Shown: positions 8,216-15,760 of the stretch, one piece after another
How positions within the stretch are numbered: position 1 is the first letter of the stretch
How the letters are laid out: every line of letters starts with the position of its first letter
Source: Blastocatellia bacterium
GTDB lineage: Bacteria > Acidobacteriota > Blastocatellia > UBA7656
Direction of reading: 5' to 3'
Length of the DNA: 39,083 bases
NCBI GenBank assembly: GCA_035275065.1
Contig: DATENM010000145.1
Coordinates: forward strand, 113,851 to 152,933
Made by a program: the position numbers and the translations under genes
Notes under the pieces: model-generated
What the model saw: the letters and a program-made list of their open reading frames with translations, nothing else
Databases searched by the model: none
What the model was told of the DNA's origin: nothing

Positions 8216-8437
8216 TCAAAACTAGCTCGACACACGGCCGCGCGGTTGCCCTCGCGGACTCCTTCCTGTGATGATCGCCCGCCGCAACAATCTCGTGCGA
8301 TACACGGACGGTGAAGACCTGCAAAGCGGCTTGCGTTGACGCTATTTTGTGGCGGGTGCTAACCTTGAAACTTGCTTTCCACGCGGCGCTTGTGGCGATC
8401 ACATTGACGACTCATTTATTGGAGCAATCTTTATCTC

Positions 8438-9493
8438 ATGGCTTTATTCTGGAAACGTAAACAAGAATCCGCTTACATCTCGCTCGGCCTCAATCGCGAG
8501 GCCACCGAGGAAGAGAAGAAGATCGCCGAGCGCCGCCACGAAGGGCCGGAGCCGGATATCGTTGATAAGCTCAAGGAGGCGGTGACCGCGACGCGCGAAA
8601 CCCTCTCTGAGCGCATTGAAGCCGTCGTCGGCGTTAAGCGTGAGATCGATGCACAGGTGCTGGACGAGCTGGAAGAGGCGCTGATCGGCGCAGACCTCGG
8701 CGTGCAAACCTCGCTCGACATCATCGAGAAAGCGCGCCAGCAGGTCAGCCGCAAACAGCTCAATGATGTGGACGAGTTGAAACGGCTCATCAAGGACGAG
8801 CTGAAAGCGATTCTCGACAGCGCCGACCGCCATCGCCAGCGCGGCACGGTCGCTTCCGAAACCGAGGTGCCGCTCGACATTAAGCCCTACGTGGTGATGA
8901 TCGTCGGCGTCAACGGCGTCGGCAAGACGACGACTATCGGCAAGCTGGCGCACCGCATCAAGAGCGAAGGCAACGAGGTGCTGATCTGTGCGGCAGACAC
9001 TTTCCGCGCCGCCGCTAACGACCAGTTGAGCATCTGGGCCGAGCGCTCGGGGGTGCCGCTGATTCAACAGAAGCCCGGCACAGACCCGTCGGCAGTCTTG
9101 TTCGACTCGATTGTCTCGGCCAAATCGCGCGAGGCGGATGTGCTGATCGTGGATACGGCAGGCCGGCTGCACACCAAGCTGAATCTGATGCAGGAGCTTG
9201 AGAAGATGCGCCGCATCGCGGGCCGTGAAGTGACGAGCGCCCCCCATGAAGTCTTGCTGGTGATTGACGCGGTGACCGGCCAGAATGGCCTTGAGCAAGC
9301 TCGTCAGTTCACCAAAGCGGTGCCGGTAACCGGGCTGGTGCTGACCAAGCTCGACGGCACGGCAAAAGGCGGCATCGTCATCGCCATCGCCAAAGAGCTA
9401 GGCATCCCGATTCGTTATGTGGGTGTCGGCGAAAAGATGAACGACTTGATCGAGTTTAACTCGGAAGCCTACATCAACGGCCTGTTTGATTAA
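8438..9493 (+). CDS. ftsY: Signal recognition particle receptor FtsY
   Basis: A 351-residue SRP GTPase receptor that docks SRP-ribosome complexes at the inner membrane for co-translational insertion. The N domain (about residues 30-130) is followed by the G domain: P-loop GVNGVGKT at 157-164, TTIGKLA after it, the insertion-box region AADTFRAAANDQL, DTAGR, and TKLDGTAKGG near the C-terminus. The end, YVGVGEKMNDLIEFN, is typical of FtsY. The N-terminal A domain is short and begins with basic residues (MALFWKRKQ), suited to lipid contact. GGAG lies about 14 nt before the ATG, a weak ribosome site. The stop overlaps the convergent P450 gene by 4 bp. Confidence 0.97.
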   Translation: MALFWKRKQESAYISLGLNREATEEEKKIAERRHEGPEPDIVDKLKEAVTATRETLSERIEAVVGVKREIDAQVLDELEEALIGADLGVQTSLDIIEKARQQVSRKQLNDVDELKRLIKDELKAILDSADRHRQRGTVASETEVPLDIKPYVVMIVGVNGVGKTTTIGKLAHRIKSEGNEVLICAADTFRAAANDQLSIWAERSGVPLIQQKPGTDPSAVLFDSIVSAKSREADVLIVDTAGRLHTKLNLMQELEKMRRIAGREVTSAPHEVLLVIDAVTGQNGLEQARQFTKAVPVTGLVLTKLDGTAKGGIVIAIAKELGIPIRYVGVGEKMNDLIEFNSEAYINGLFD

Positions 9494-10842
9494 ACACCTG
9501 CCGTTCTTTTTTCCAGCCGCATACGAATGCCATTCTTCGCTCTGAGCGTGATCATCGGTCGCGGCGCGACCGTTTGATCGGGCGCGAGCCGCAGCCGCCA
9601 CGGCTGCGCAATCGTCGCCATCAATAGCACGCCTTCCATCCATGCGAAGCCTTCGCCGATGCAGACACGCGGGCCGCCGCCGAACGGGAAATAAGCGAAT
9701 TTCGGTCGCGCCTCGCGCGCTGCTGTCGTCCAACGCTCTGGATCGAAGCGCGCCGGCTCAAGGTAATACCGCGGGTTGCGGTGCATCACGTAAGGGCTCA
9801 TCAAGATGATGGCGCGCGCCGGAACGGTGTAATCGCCGATGCGGTAATCGCCGATGGCCCGCCGCCCGATGGCCCATGCCGGCGGGTAGAGGCGCATGGC
9901 TTCGGCCAGCACCATCTCCGTATAACGCAATCGCGGGAAGTCTTCCGCCGTTGGCAGTCGGCCTTGCAAGACCGCATCGATCTCTTCGTGCAGCCGTGCC
10001 TCGACTTCCGGGTGTTGAGAGAGCAGAAACCATGTCCAGGTCAGGGCGTTGGCGGTGGTTTCGTGGCCGGCGAGAAAAATCGTCATCGCTTCGTCGCGCA
10101 GTTGCCGGTCGCTCATGCCCGTGCCGTCGCCTTCCGTGTCGGTGGCGAGCAAAAGCATGGAGAGCAGGTCGCCGCGATCTTCGCCCGCTGCGCGGCGCTC
10201 GTTGATGATGCGATAGATCGTCTCGTCGAGTCGCGCCCGCGCCCTGGCAAAGCGGAAGTTCGACGGCAGCGGTAACAGTTCAAGCAGCCACGGAAACGGC
10301 GTCGTGATCCGATCAAACATATGCATGATGTCTGTGAGCGCCGCGCCGATGGCGCGTGCTTCGCCTTCAACGTCGGCGTCGAACAGGGTCTTGCCGACGA
10401 TGGCCAGCGTCAGCCCCATCATCTCTTGCGAGATGTCGAGCGTCTGCCCGTCCTGCCAGCGCCCGCGGTGACGCGCGCCGTAGCGGGCCATCACGTCGGC
10501 GTAGCCCTGAATGCGTTTGTGGTGAAACGCCGGCTGTGCGAGCCTGCGCTGGCGGCGGTGAAAGTCGCCTTCGCTGGTCAGCAAGCCTTCGCCTAAAAAC
10601 CGCTTGGCCATCTCAAGGCCGCGGCTCTTGGTGAAGTTGCGATTGTTGGTTACCAGCACGTCACGAACCGTGTCGGGGTGATTGATGAAGAAGATGTCCT
10701 GCGGCCCGAACTTGAAATGCACGAGGTCGCCGTAGTCGCGCGCCGCGTCGAGCAAGAAGTTCAGCGGGTCACGGCGGAAACCCATCAGATGACCCATGAT
10801 CGGCTGACGTTTCGGACTCGGCGGATGCAGTGCTACTGCCAT
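9490..10842 (-). CDS. Cytochrome P450
   Basis: A 450-residue soluble P450 monooxygenase. The I-helix motif is AGHETTA, the K-helix ExxR is EAMR, the meander has FDPERW, and the haem loop FPFGGGPRVCIGEG places the thiolate Cys at 394. Length and motifs match bacterial class P450s related to the CYP102/CYP110-type sequences, which often oxidise fatty acids or terpenoids; the substrate here is not determinable. A GGGAG lies 5 nt before the ATG at 10842. No ferredoxin or reductase gene is adjacent, so redox partners must be encoded elsewhere. It is divergent from the TIR gene and convergent with ftsY. Confidence 0.95.
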   Translation of the reverse strand: MAVALHPPSPKRQPIMGHLMGFRRDPLNFLLDAARDYGDLVHFKFGPQDIFFINHPDTVRDVLVTNNRNFTKSRGLEMAKRFLGEGLLTSEGDFHRRQRRLAQPAFHHKRIQGYADVMARYGARHRGRWQDGQTLDISQEMMGLTLAIVGKTLFDADVEGEARAIGAALTDIMHMFDRITTPFPWLLELLPLPSNFRFARARARLDETIYRIINERRAAGEDRGDLLSMLLLATDTEGDGTGMSDRQLRDEAMTIFLAGHETTANALTWTWFLLSQHPEVEARLHEEIDAVLQGRLPTAEDFPRLRYTEMVLAEAMRLYPPAWAIGRRAIGDYRIGDYTVPARAIILMSPYVMHRNPRYYLEPARFDPERWTTAAREARPKFAYFPFGGGPRVCIGEGFAWMEGVLLMATIAQPWRLRLAPDQTVAPRPMITLRAKNGIRMRLEKRTAGV

Positions 10843-10911
10843 TCATTGACTCCCACAAACTGAGAAGATGCGAACGCCATGATTATGCGCAGATTTCCGG
10901 CGCACTTGCCA

Positions 10912-10940
10912 TTGTGAGAATCCGAGTCCGTAGCTAAAAT
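10912..10940 (+). promoter_or_regulatory. Candidate promoter of the WD40-GTPase-TIR gene
   Basis: TTGTGA (10912-10917), a 17-nt spacer, then TAAAAT (10935-10940). A start near 10947 would give a ~70-nt leader ending in the AGGGGAG ribosome site before the ATG at 11018. It is the best match in the 175-bp gap shared with the divergent P450 gene. Confidence 0.45.
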
Positions 10941-11017
10941 CTCTCCCGGCGATACAATGCTTCTGATTCAGTAGATTGTGGCCACAAGCAGCTTGCATCC
11001 TTCTAAGGGGAGCGTCT

Positions 11018-14000
11018 ATGGACGAACAAGAACCTGAACAACCAGAATCTCAAACTACAGACTTTACTGAAATTGGCGGCTCTCCCGTGCCCGGCCTCAC
11101 CCTGCGCCACGTCTTGCGCGGGCATACCGGGTATATAAACCGCATCACATGGTCGCCGGATGGTCAGTACCTCGCCTCACCTTCTATGGACAAAACCATT
11201 CGGATATGGGACACGCATAGCGGAGCGTGTATACACACTTTGCAGGATACCGATGGGGTTATGAGTGTGGCGTGGTCGCCGGATGGTCAGCGCCTCGCCT
11301 CGGCTTCTTATTCTGAGACCACCCGCCTGTGGGATACCGACAGCGGTAATCATTTGCAAACGCTGGGAAGGTATTCCAAACGACCCGCTAGCGTGGCGTG
11401 GTCGCCCGATGGTCAGATGCTTGCATCAGAGGGAGACCAAGGTATACAGCTATGGGATGCTAAGACTTGGAGGAATCTTCACACTTTTCAAGGTGCTGAT
11501 GGAATTTATAGCCTGTCATGGTCACCTGATGGATTAATGATTGCGTCTGCTTTAGTGGCGCACACTGTTAAACTTTGGAGTATAAGATCTAGGATGCTAG
11601 ATAAGGAATTAAAGGGACACACATCTTCTGTATTTGATACTACTTGGTCACCTGATGGAAAACTGCTCGCTTCCTGCTCGGGTGATAAGAGTATTCGACT
11701 TTGGAATCCTAGAACTGGACAACAGATTAGTGTTATAGAAGGTCACACAGATGCTATTAGTTCTGTTTCCTTTTCTGCCAAGGGTAACTTACTTGCATCA
11801 AGGTCCAATGATAATACTGTAAGCCTCTGGCGTTGTAAAACTTGGGAGAATTTAGCTGTTATCCGTTCAACAAAAAATAAAGACGGACCATTTTATGCAG
11901 GTGTAGCATTTAATCCACTAAAATCTATTTTAGCCACCCTTGGCGAAGAGGATACTATCATCCGTATTTGGGAGCTGGATGAAGCTACCCTGCTCGGTCA
12001 GGCGCAAGAGAGCGTCAATTACACCACCGCCAAACTCGTTTTGGTCGGCGATTCGGGCGTCGGCAAAACCGGCCTAGGGTGGCGGCTCGCGCACGACGAG
12101 TTCAAGGAACATTCCTCTACGCACGGGCAGCAGTTTTGGCCCATCAAGCAACTCGGCCTCAAGCGTAAAGACGGCACCGAGTGCGAAGCCGTGCTGTGGG
12201 ACTTGGCCGGCCAGCACGTCTATCGGCAAATCCACTCCATCTTTCTCGAAAACGTCGCCGCCGCGCTGGTGCTGTTCGACCCCAGCAATCGGCAAGAACC
12301 GCTCAAGGGCGTGCAGTTCTGGCTGGAGCAGCTCAAAGGCAAAGGCGAACTGCCGCCCGCCGTGCTCGTCGGCGCACGCGTAGACCGCGGCGCGCCCGCA
12401 CTCTCACAGCAAGAACTCGATCAGTTCTGCCAGCGCTATGGCGTCCGCGGCGGCTACATCAGCACCAGTGCCCTGAGCGGCGAAGGATTGGAAGCTCTGC
12501 TCGAAACGCTCAAGGCGCAGATTCCGTGGGAGGAGATGACGGCGACGGTCACCACCGTCACCTTCAAACGGATCAAAGACTATGTGCTGGCGCTCAAAGA
12601 AAAGCCTGACCGCCAGGGCGTGCTGGTCAGCCCTTCCGCCTTGCGCGAACAACTGCAAGGGACCGACGCAGAATGGCGCTTCACCGACGCCGAGATGATG
12701 ACCGCGGTGGGACATCTGGAAAATCATGGCTATGTCACCATCCTGCGCAGCTCGGCGGGCGAGCAACATATCTTGCTCATACCCGAGTTGCTGGTGACGC
12801 TCGCTTCATCCATCGTCTTGCTCGCAGACAAACACCCGCGCGAGCTGGGCGCAGTCAGCGAGACTGAACTCTTGCACGGCAAATTCACGTTCGACGAACT
12901 CGCGGGTCTGTCGCCAGCCGAAAGCCAGATTCTGCTTGACGCCGCCGTGCTGCGCTTCTTGCAGCACAACATCTGCTTCCGCGAGACGCTGAATGAAGAA
13001 ACGTTGCTGATCTTCCCCGGCCTCATCAAGCAGAAGCGCCCGCTGCAAGACGACATGCCCGCAACCGAAGACATCTCTTACGTGGTGCGCGGGCGGGTGG
13101 AAAACCTCTACGCGTCGCTGGTGGTCTTGCTCGGCTACACGCCGTCGTTCACGCGCATCAACCAGTGGCAGAACCAGGCGCAGTATGAAATGGGCGAAGG
13201 CGAAATCTGCGGCTTCCGCTTGATCGAAGACCGCGAGGGCGAAATTGAAGTCGTGCTATATTACGGCGACCGGCTGCCGCCGCGTGGGCGCACGCAGTTT
13301 CAGGGACTATTCGAGCAGTTCCTCTACCAGCGCGATGTCGAGGTGACGCGCTTCCCGCCGGTCATCTGCCCGCAAGGTCATCGGCAAGAGCGCGCCACGG
13401 TGATTAAGCGCGTGCGTGAGGGCAAGCGGTTCGTGTACTGCGAGGAATGCGGCGAGAAGACCGACCTGCCGAGCTTTGACCAGCCGCCGGACATGGGCAT
13501 TCGCGCATCGCTGTGGCTGCAACGCGAAGAGGCGGCGGCGCGCTTGCGCAGCGCCTATGAAGTGCAACTGACAAAGATCAAAGGCTACCGGCGCGGCTGG
13601 GCGATGCCACGCGCGTACGTTAGCCATCTTCCCGAAGAAGCCGAATGGGCCGCAGAACTCATTCACGACTTGCGCGACGCGGGCGTCTACGTCGTCGAGC
13701 AAGCCGCGCAAGTTCAGCCCGATGATTTTGTGATTGTCGTGGACGCGCCCGCTTATAAAAAGGCGTTTGGCAAAGCAGCGCTTGCCGCCGACAAGCCGCT
13801 TGTTCAAGCGCGCTTTGGCGGGCGGCAATTGATTTCACTCGCACGGACGGGGCAGAGCGCGGCGCACGAATTCAAGCACTGCACGCCCGGCAGTTTTTGC
13901 GACGATACGCACTACCCGGTGAGCCTGTTCGATCTGGTGCTGAACTTATACGCCATCCCGTTCACTCACTCAGGCTTCGCGCCTCTGCGTCAAGCCTTGC

Positions 14001-14512
14001 ACGAGCAGTGGGAGCGAACCTTGGCGGGGAAGCAAGCAGCCGAAGACAATTCACCGTTCAAGATATTCATCAGCTATTCGCATAAGGACAAAAGATTCAA
14101 GGATGAACTGGTGACGATGCTTGCCGGTCTACAACGCCGCAAGATTGTTGACGCCTGGCAAGACCGGCAAATTGAACCGGGTGACGAGTGGCATAAGTCC
14201 ATCAATGACGCGATGAGCGATTGCGATCTTGCGTTGTTGCTGGTTAGCCCAGATTACCTAGCGTCGCGTTTCATTCAAGAGGAGGAACAGCCAAAACTGG
14301 CGCAGCGTCGCCAGGAAATGCAACTGCGCGTGATCCCCATCATCGTTCGCCCTTGTACATGGCAAAGCGAACCCGTGCTGAAAGACCTGCAAGTCTTGCC
14401 AGAGGATGGCAAGTCCATCAGTGAATTTCCGAAAGCCGGCGGCAAGCGGGACAAAGTTTGGACGGAGATCGCAACCATCATTGAGAAACGCGCGAAAGCA
14501 CAAAGCGAATGA
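11018..14512 (+). CDS. Multidomain WD40 - Ras/ROC-like GTPase - COR-like - zinc ribbon - tandem TIR protein
   Basis: A 1164-residue protein. The ATG at 11018 (AGGGGAG about 9 nt upstream) is preferred over 10976. Residues ~29-325 hold seven WD40 repeats (WSPDGxxLAS...RLWD), enough for one propeller. Residues ~333-510 are a GTPase: P-loop GDSGVGKT at 344-351, WDLAGQ at 394-399, a non-canonical G4 (GARVD in place of NKxD) and TSALSGEG as G5. Residues ~516-675 look like COR/winged-helix segments (LENHGYVTIL, ILLIPELL). CPQGH (784-788) with CEEC (808-811) forms a zinc ribbon. Residues ~865-1000 are a TIR-like fold without an obvious catalytic Glu. Residues 1014-1158 are a canonical TIR (KIFISYSHKD, DLALLLVSPDYLASRFIQEEE, candidate catalytic Glu1088-1090). 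There is no signal peptide or membrane segment. By analogy with bacterial TIR effectors, a sensor-switch-NADase immune role is inferred. It stands alone. Confidence 0.92.
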   Translation: MDEQEPEQPESQTTDFTEIGGSPVPGLTLRHVLRGHTGYINRITWSPDGQYLASPSMDKTIRIWDTHSGACIHTLQDTDGVMSVAWSPDGQRLASASYSETTRLWDTDSGNHLQTLGRYSKRPASVAWSPDGQMLASEGDQGIQLWDAKTWRNLHTFQGADGIYSLSWSPDGLMIASALVAHTVKLWSIRSRMLDKELKGHTSSVFDTTWSPDGKLLASCSGDKSIRLWNPRTGQQISVIEGHTDAISSVSFSAKGNLLASRSNDNTVSLWRCKTWENLAVIRSTKNKDGPFYAGVAFNPLKSILATLGEEDTIIRIWELDEATLLGQAQESVNYTTAKLVLVGDSGVGKTGLGWRLAHDEFKEHSSTHGQQFWPIKQLGLKRKDGTECEAVLWDLAGQHVYRQIHSIFLENVAAALVLFDPSNRQEPLKGVQFWLEQLKGKGELPPAVLVGARVDRGAPALSQQELDQFCQRYGVRGGYISTSALSGEGLEALLETLKAQIPWEEMTATVTTVTFKRIKDYVLALKEKPDRQGVLVSPSALREQLQGTDAEWRFTDAEMMTAVGHLENHGYVTILRSSAGEQHILLIPELLVTLASSIVLLADKHPRELGAVSETELLHGKFTFDELAGLSPAESQILLDAAVLRFLQHNICFRETLNEETLLIFPGLIKQKRPLQDDMPATEDISYVVRGRVENLYASLVVLLGYTPSFTRINQWQNQAQYEMGEGEICGFRLIEDREGEIEVVLYYGDRLPPRGRTQFQGLFEQFLYQRDVEVTRFPPVICPQGHRQERATVIKRVREGKRFVYCEECGEKTDLPSFDQPPDMGIRASLWLQREEAAARLRSAYEVQLTKIKGYRRGWAMPRAYVSHLPEEAEWAAELIHDLRDAGVYVVEQAAQVQPDDFVIVVDAPAYKKAFGKAALAADKPLVQARFGGRQLISLARTGQSAAHEFKHCTPGSFCDDTHYPVSLFDLVLNLYAIPFTHSGFAPLRQALHEQWERTLAGKQAAEDNSPFKIFISYSHKDKRFKDELVTMLAGLQRRKIVDAWQDRQIEPGDEWHKSINDAMSDCDLALLLVSPDYLASRFIQEEEQPKLAQRRQEMQLRVIPIIVRPCTWQSEPVLKDLQVLPEDGKSISEFPKAGGKRDKVWTEIATIIEKRAKAQSE

Positions 14513-14524
14513 ACACCGACCGAT

Positions 14525-15760
14525 TCAAGCCGCATAACGACGATCAACCGTGACCACAAAAATAATCACGCCGAGCAGTCCAATCGCGCCGGCGACCACG
14601 AAGGGAATGGCCGGGCTCAGCTTCCAGAGATAACCACCGACGACCGAGGCCGGCGTGATCGCCATGCTACGCGTCAAATAATAAAGCCCGACGGTGCGCC
14701 CGCGCCGCTCGGGGTCGGCCAGGTCTACGATCATCGCTTTGCGCGCCGGCTCGCCAAGCTCGCGCAGGCCGCCAATTATAAAAGCTGGCACCAGCGCCGC
14801 GAAGCTGTGCGCCAGCACGACGGCCAGCGGAAAGAGCGAGAAGCACACGAACGTCGCGACGACGAACGGCTTGCGCCCATAGCGGTCGGCCAGTTTTGCC
14901 GCCGGCAAATAAGCAGCTATCGAGCTTGCCATCTGCACGCCGACCAGAACGCCGAATTGTAGCGAAGTGATGCCGATGATATTGGTCGCGTATAGCACGA
15001 TGAAGACGCCGACCATGCCTTCGCAAGTTCGGATGAAGATGTCTGAGATGAGCAATCGCTTGAGCGCCCGGTGCAGCGCCGCGAATTGCGCCCGCAGGCT
15101 CAAAGGAGCGGAAGCCGGCATATCAAGGCTCGCGAAATAGAGCCGCCGCTGCGCCAGAATCGCTGCCACCGTGAGGACAATCGTGATTGCGAGCGCCGTC
15201 CGTACGCCGCGAACCAGGCCCATCGTTCCGATCAGCAGCCCGCCGAGTGTTGGTGACAGCAGAACCGGGACGCGCTTCAGAATCGCCTGCACCGTGAAGC
15301 CCATCGCCCGCCGGTCGCGTGGCAAACGTTCGGCGATCAGCGAGAACATCGCCGGCGACGCCATGCTCGCCCAGGCCATCGCAAAGACTAGGCCGGCGAA
15401 GACGAGCGGCCAGCCTGGGCTGATGGCATAGATCGCATATCCCACCGCCGCCAGCGACGCAAACAGGATCAAGGCGCGACGCGTGCCAATGCGGTCTGCG
15501 ACGTAGCCGCCAGGGTATTGATAAATCGCGTCGAGGAAATCGCGCGCCGTGCCATACAGGCCGATGGCTGCCGCGCCCGCGCCGAGCGCTTCAAGGTACT
15601 TCGGCATGAAACTCTTCCATAGCTCTTCGCCGGCGCCGAGCAGGAAGACGGCGAGCGACATCACCGCAATGTTGCGCTCTAGCGCGAGCGAAGCGCGCAG
15701 CCGCCCCGCGAAGCGCTTGCCTTTGCTGTCGTCTGTTTGTGGCTGCATCGCTTGAGTCAT
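14525..15760 (-). CDS. MFS transporter, translationally coupled to chrA
   Basis: A 411-residue integral inner-membrane protein with about 12 hydrophobic segments. MFS loop motifs are visible after TM2 (GYVADRIGTRRA) and after TM8 (AKLADRYGRKPFV), as expected for two 6-helix halves. The ATG at 15758-15760 is chosen because it forms an ATGA overlap with the chrA stop and starts before the first hydrophobic stretch; the longer frame to 16048 only shadows chrA. The substrate is unknown; coupling to chrA suggests an accessory efflux role. The stop is 12 bp from the convergent TIR gene. Confidence 0.88.
   Translation of the reverse strand: MTQAMQPQTDDSKGKRFAGRLRASLALERNIAVMSLAVFLLGAGEELWKSFMPKYLEALGAGAAAIGLYGTARDFLDAIYQYPGGYVADRIGTRRALILFASLAAVGYAIYAISPGWPLVFAGLVFAMAWASMASPAMFSLIAERLPRDRRAMGFTVQAILKRVPVLLSPTLGGLLIGTMGLVRGVRTALAITIVLTVAAILAQRRLYFASLDMPASAPLSLRAQFAALHRALKRLLISDIFIRTCEGMVGVFIVLYATNIIGITSLQFGVLVGVQMASSIAAYLPAAKLADRYGRKPFVVATFVCFSLFPLAVVLAHSFAALVPAFIIGGLRELGEPARKAMIVDLADPERRGRTVGLYYLTRSMAITPASVVGGYLWKLSPAIPFVVAGAIGLLGVIIFVVTVDRRYAA

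Larger units (their letters stand above)
7573..8437. other. Long non-coding stretch between the DUF4190-like gene and ftsY
   Basis: No convincing protein gene lies here: the ORFs in this span have no ribosome binding site or recognisable sequence. It contains a strong intrinsic terminator at 7906-7947 preceded by another hairpin (7864-7884), a plausible promoter at 8025-8054 reading toward ftsY, and three consecutive short hairpins at 8156-8215. A 19-codon frame (7834-7893, encoding MVKIDQLKAAIEVPPQFLK) ends just before the terminator and could be a leader peptide; no homology is claimed. Confidence 0.5.

Noticed and set aside
8210..8226. GGTTCAAAAC resembling a tRNA T-loop
   Set aside because: The flanking 5-nt segments cannot pair as a T-stem and no cloverleaf or acceptor stem fits around it.
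8100..8230. Possible SRP RNA (ffs) upstream of ftsY
   Set aside because: The conserved GGAAGCAGC-type helix-8 signature is absent; only short generic hairpins are present.
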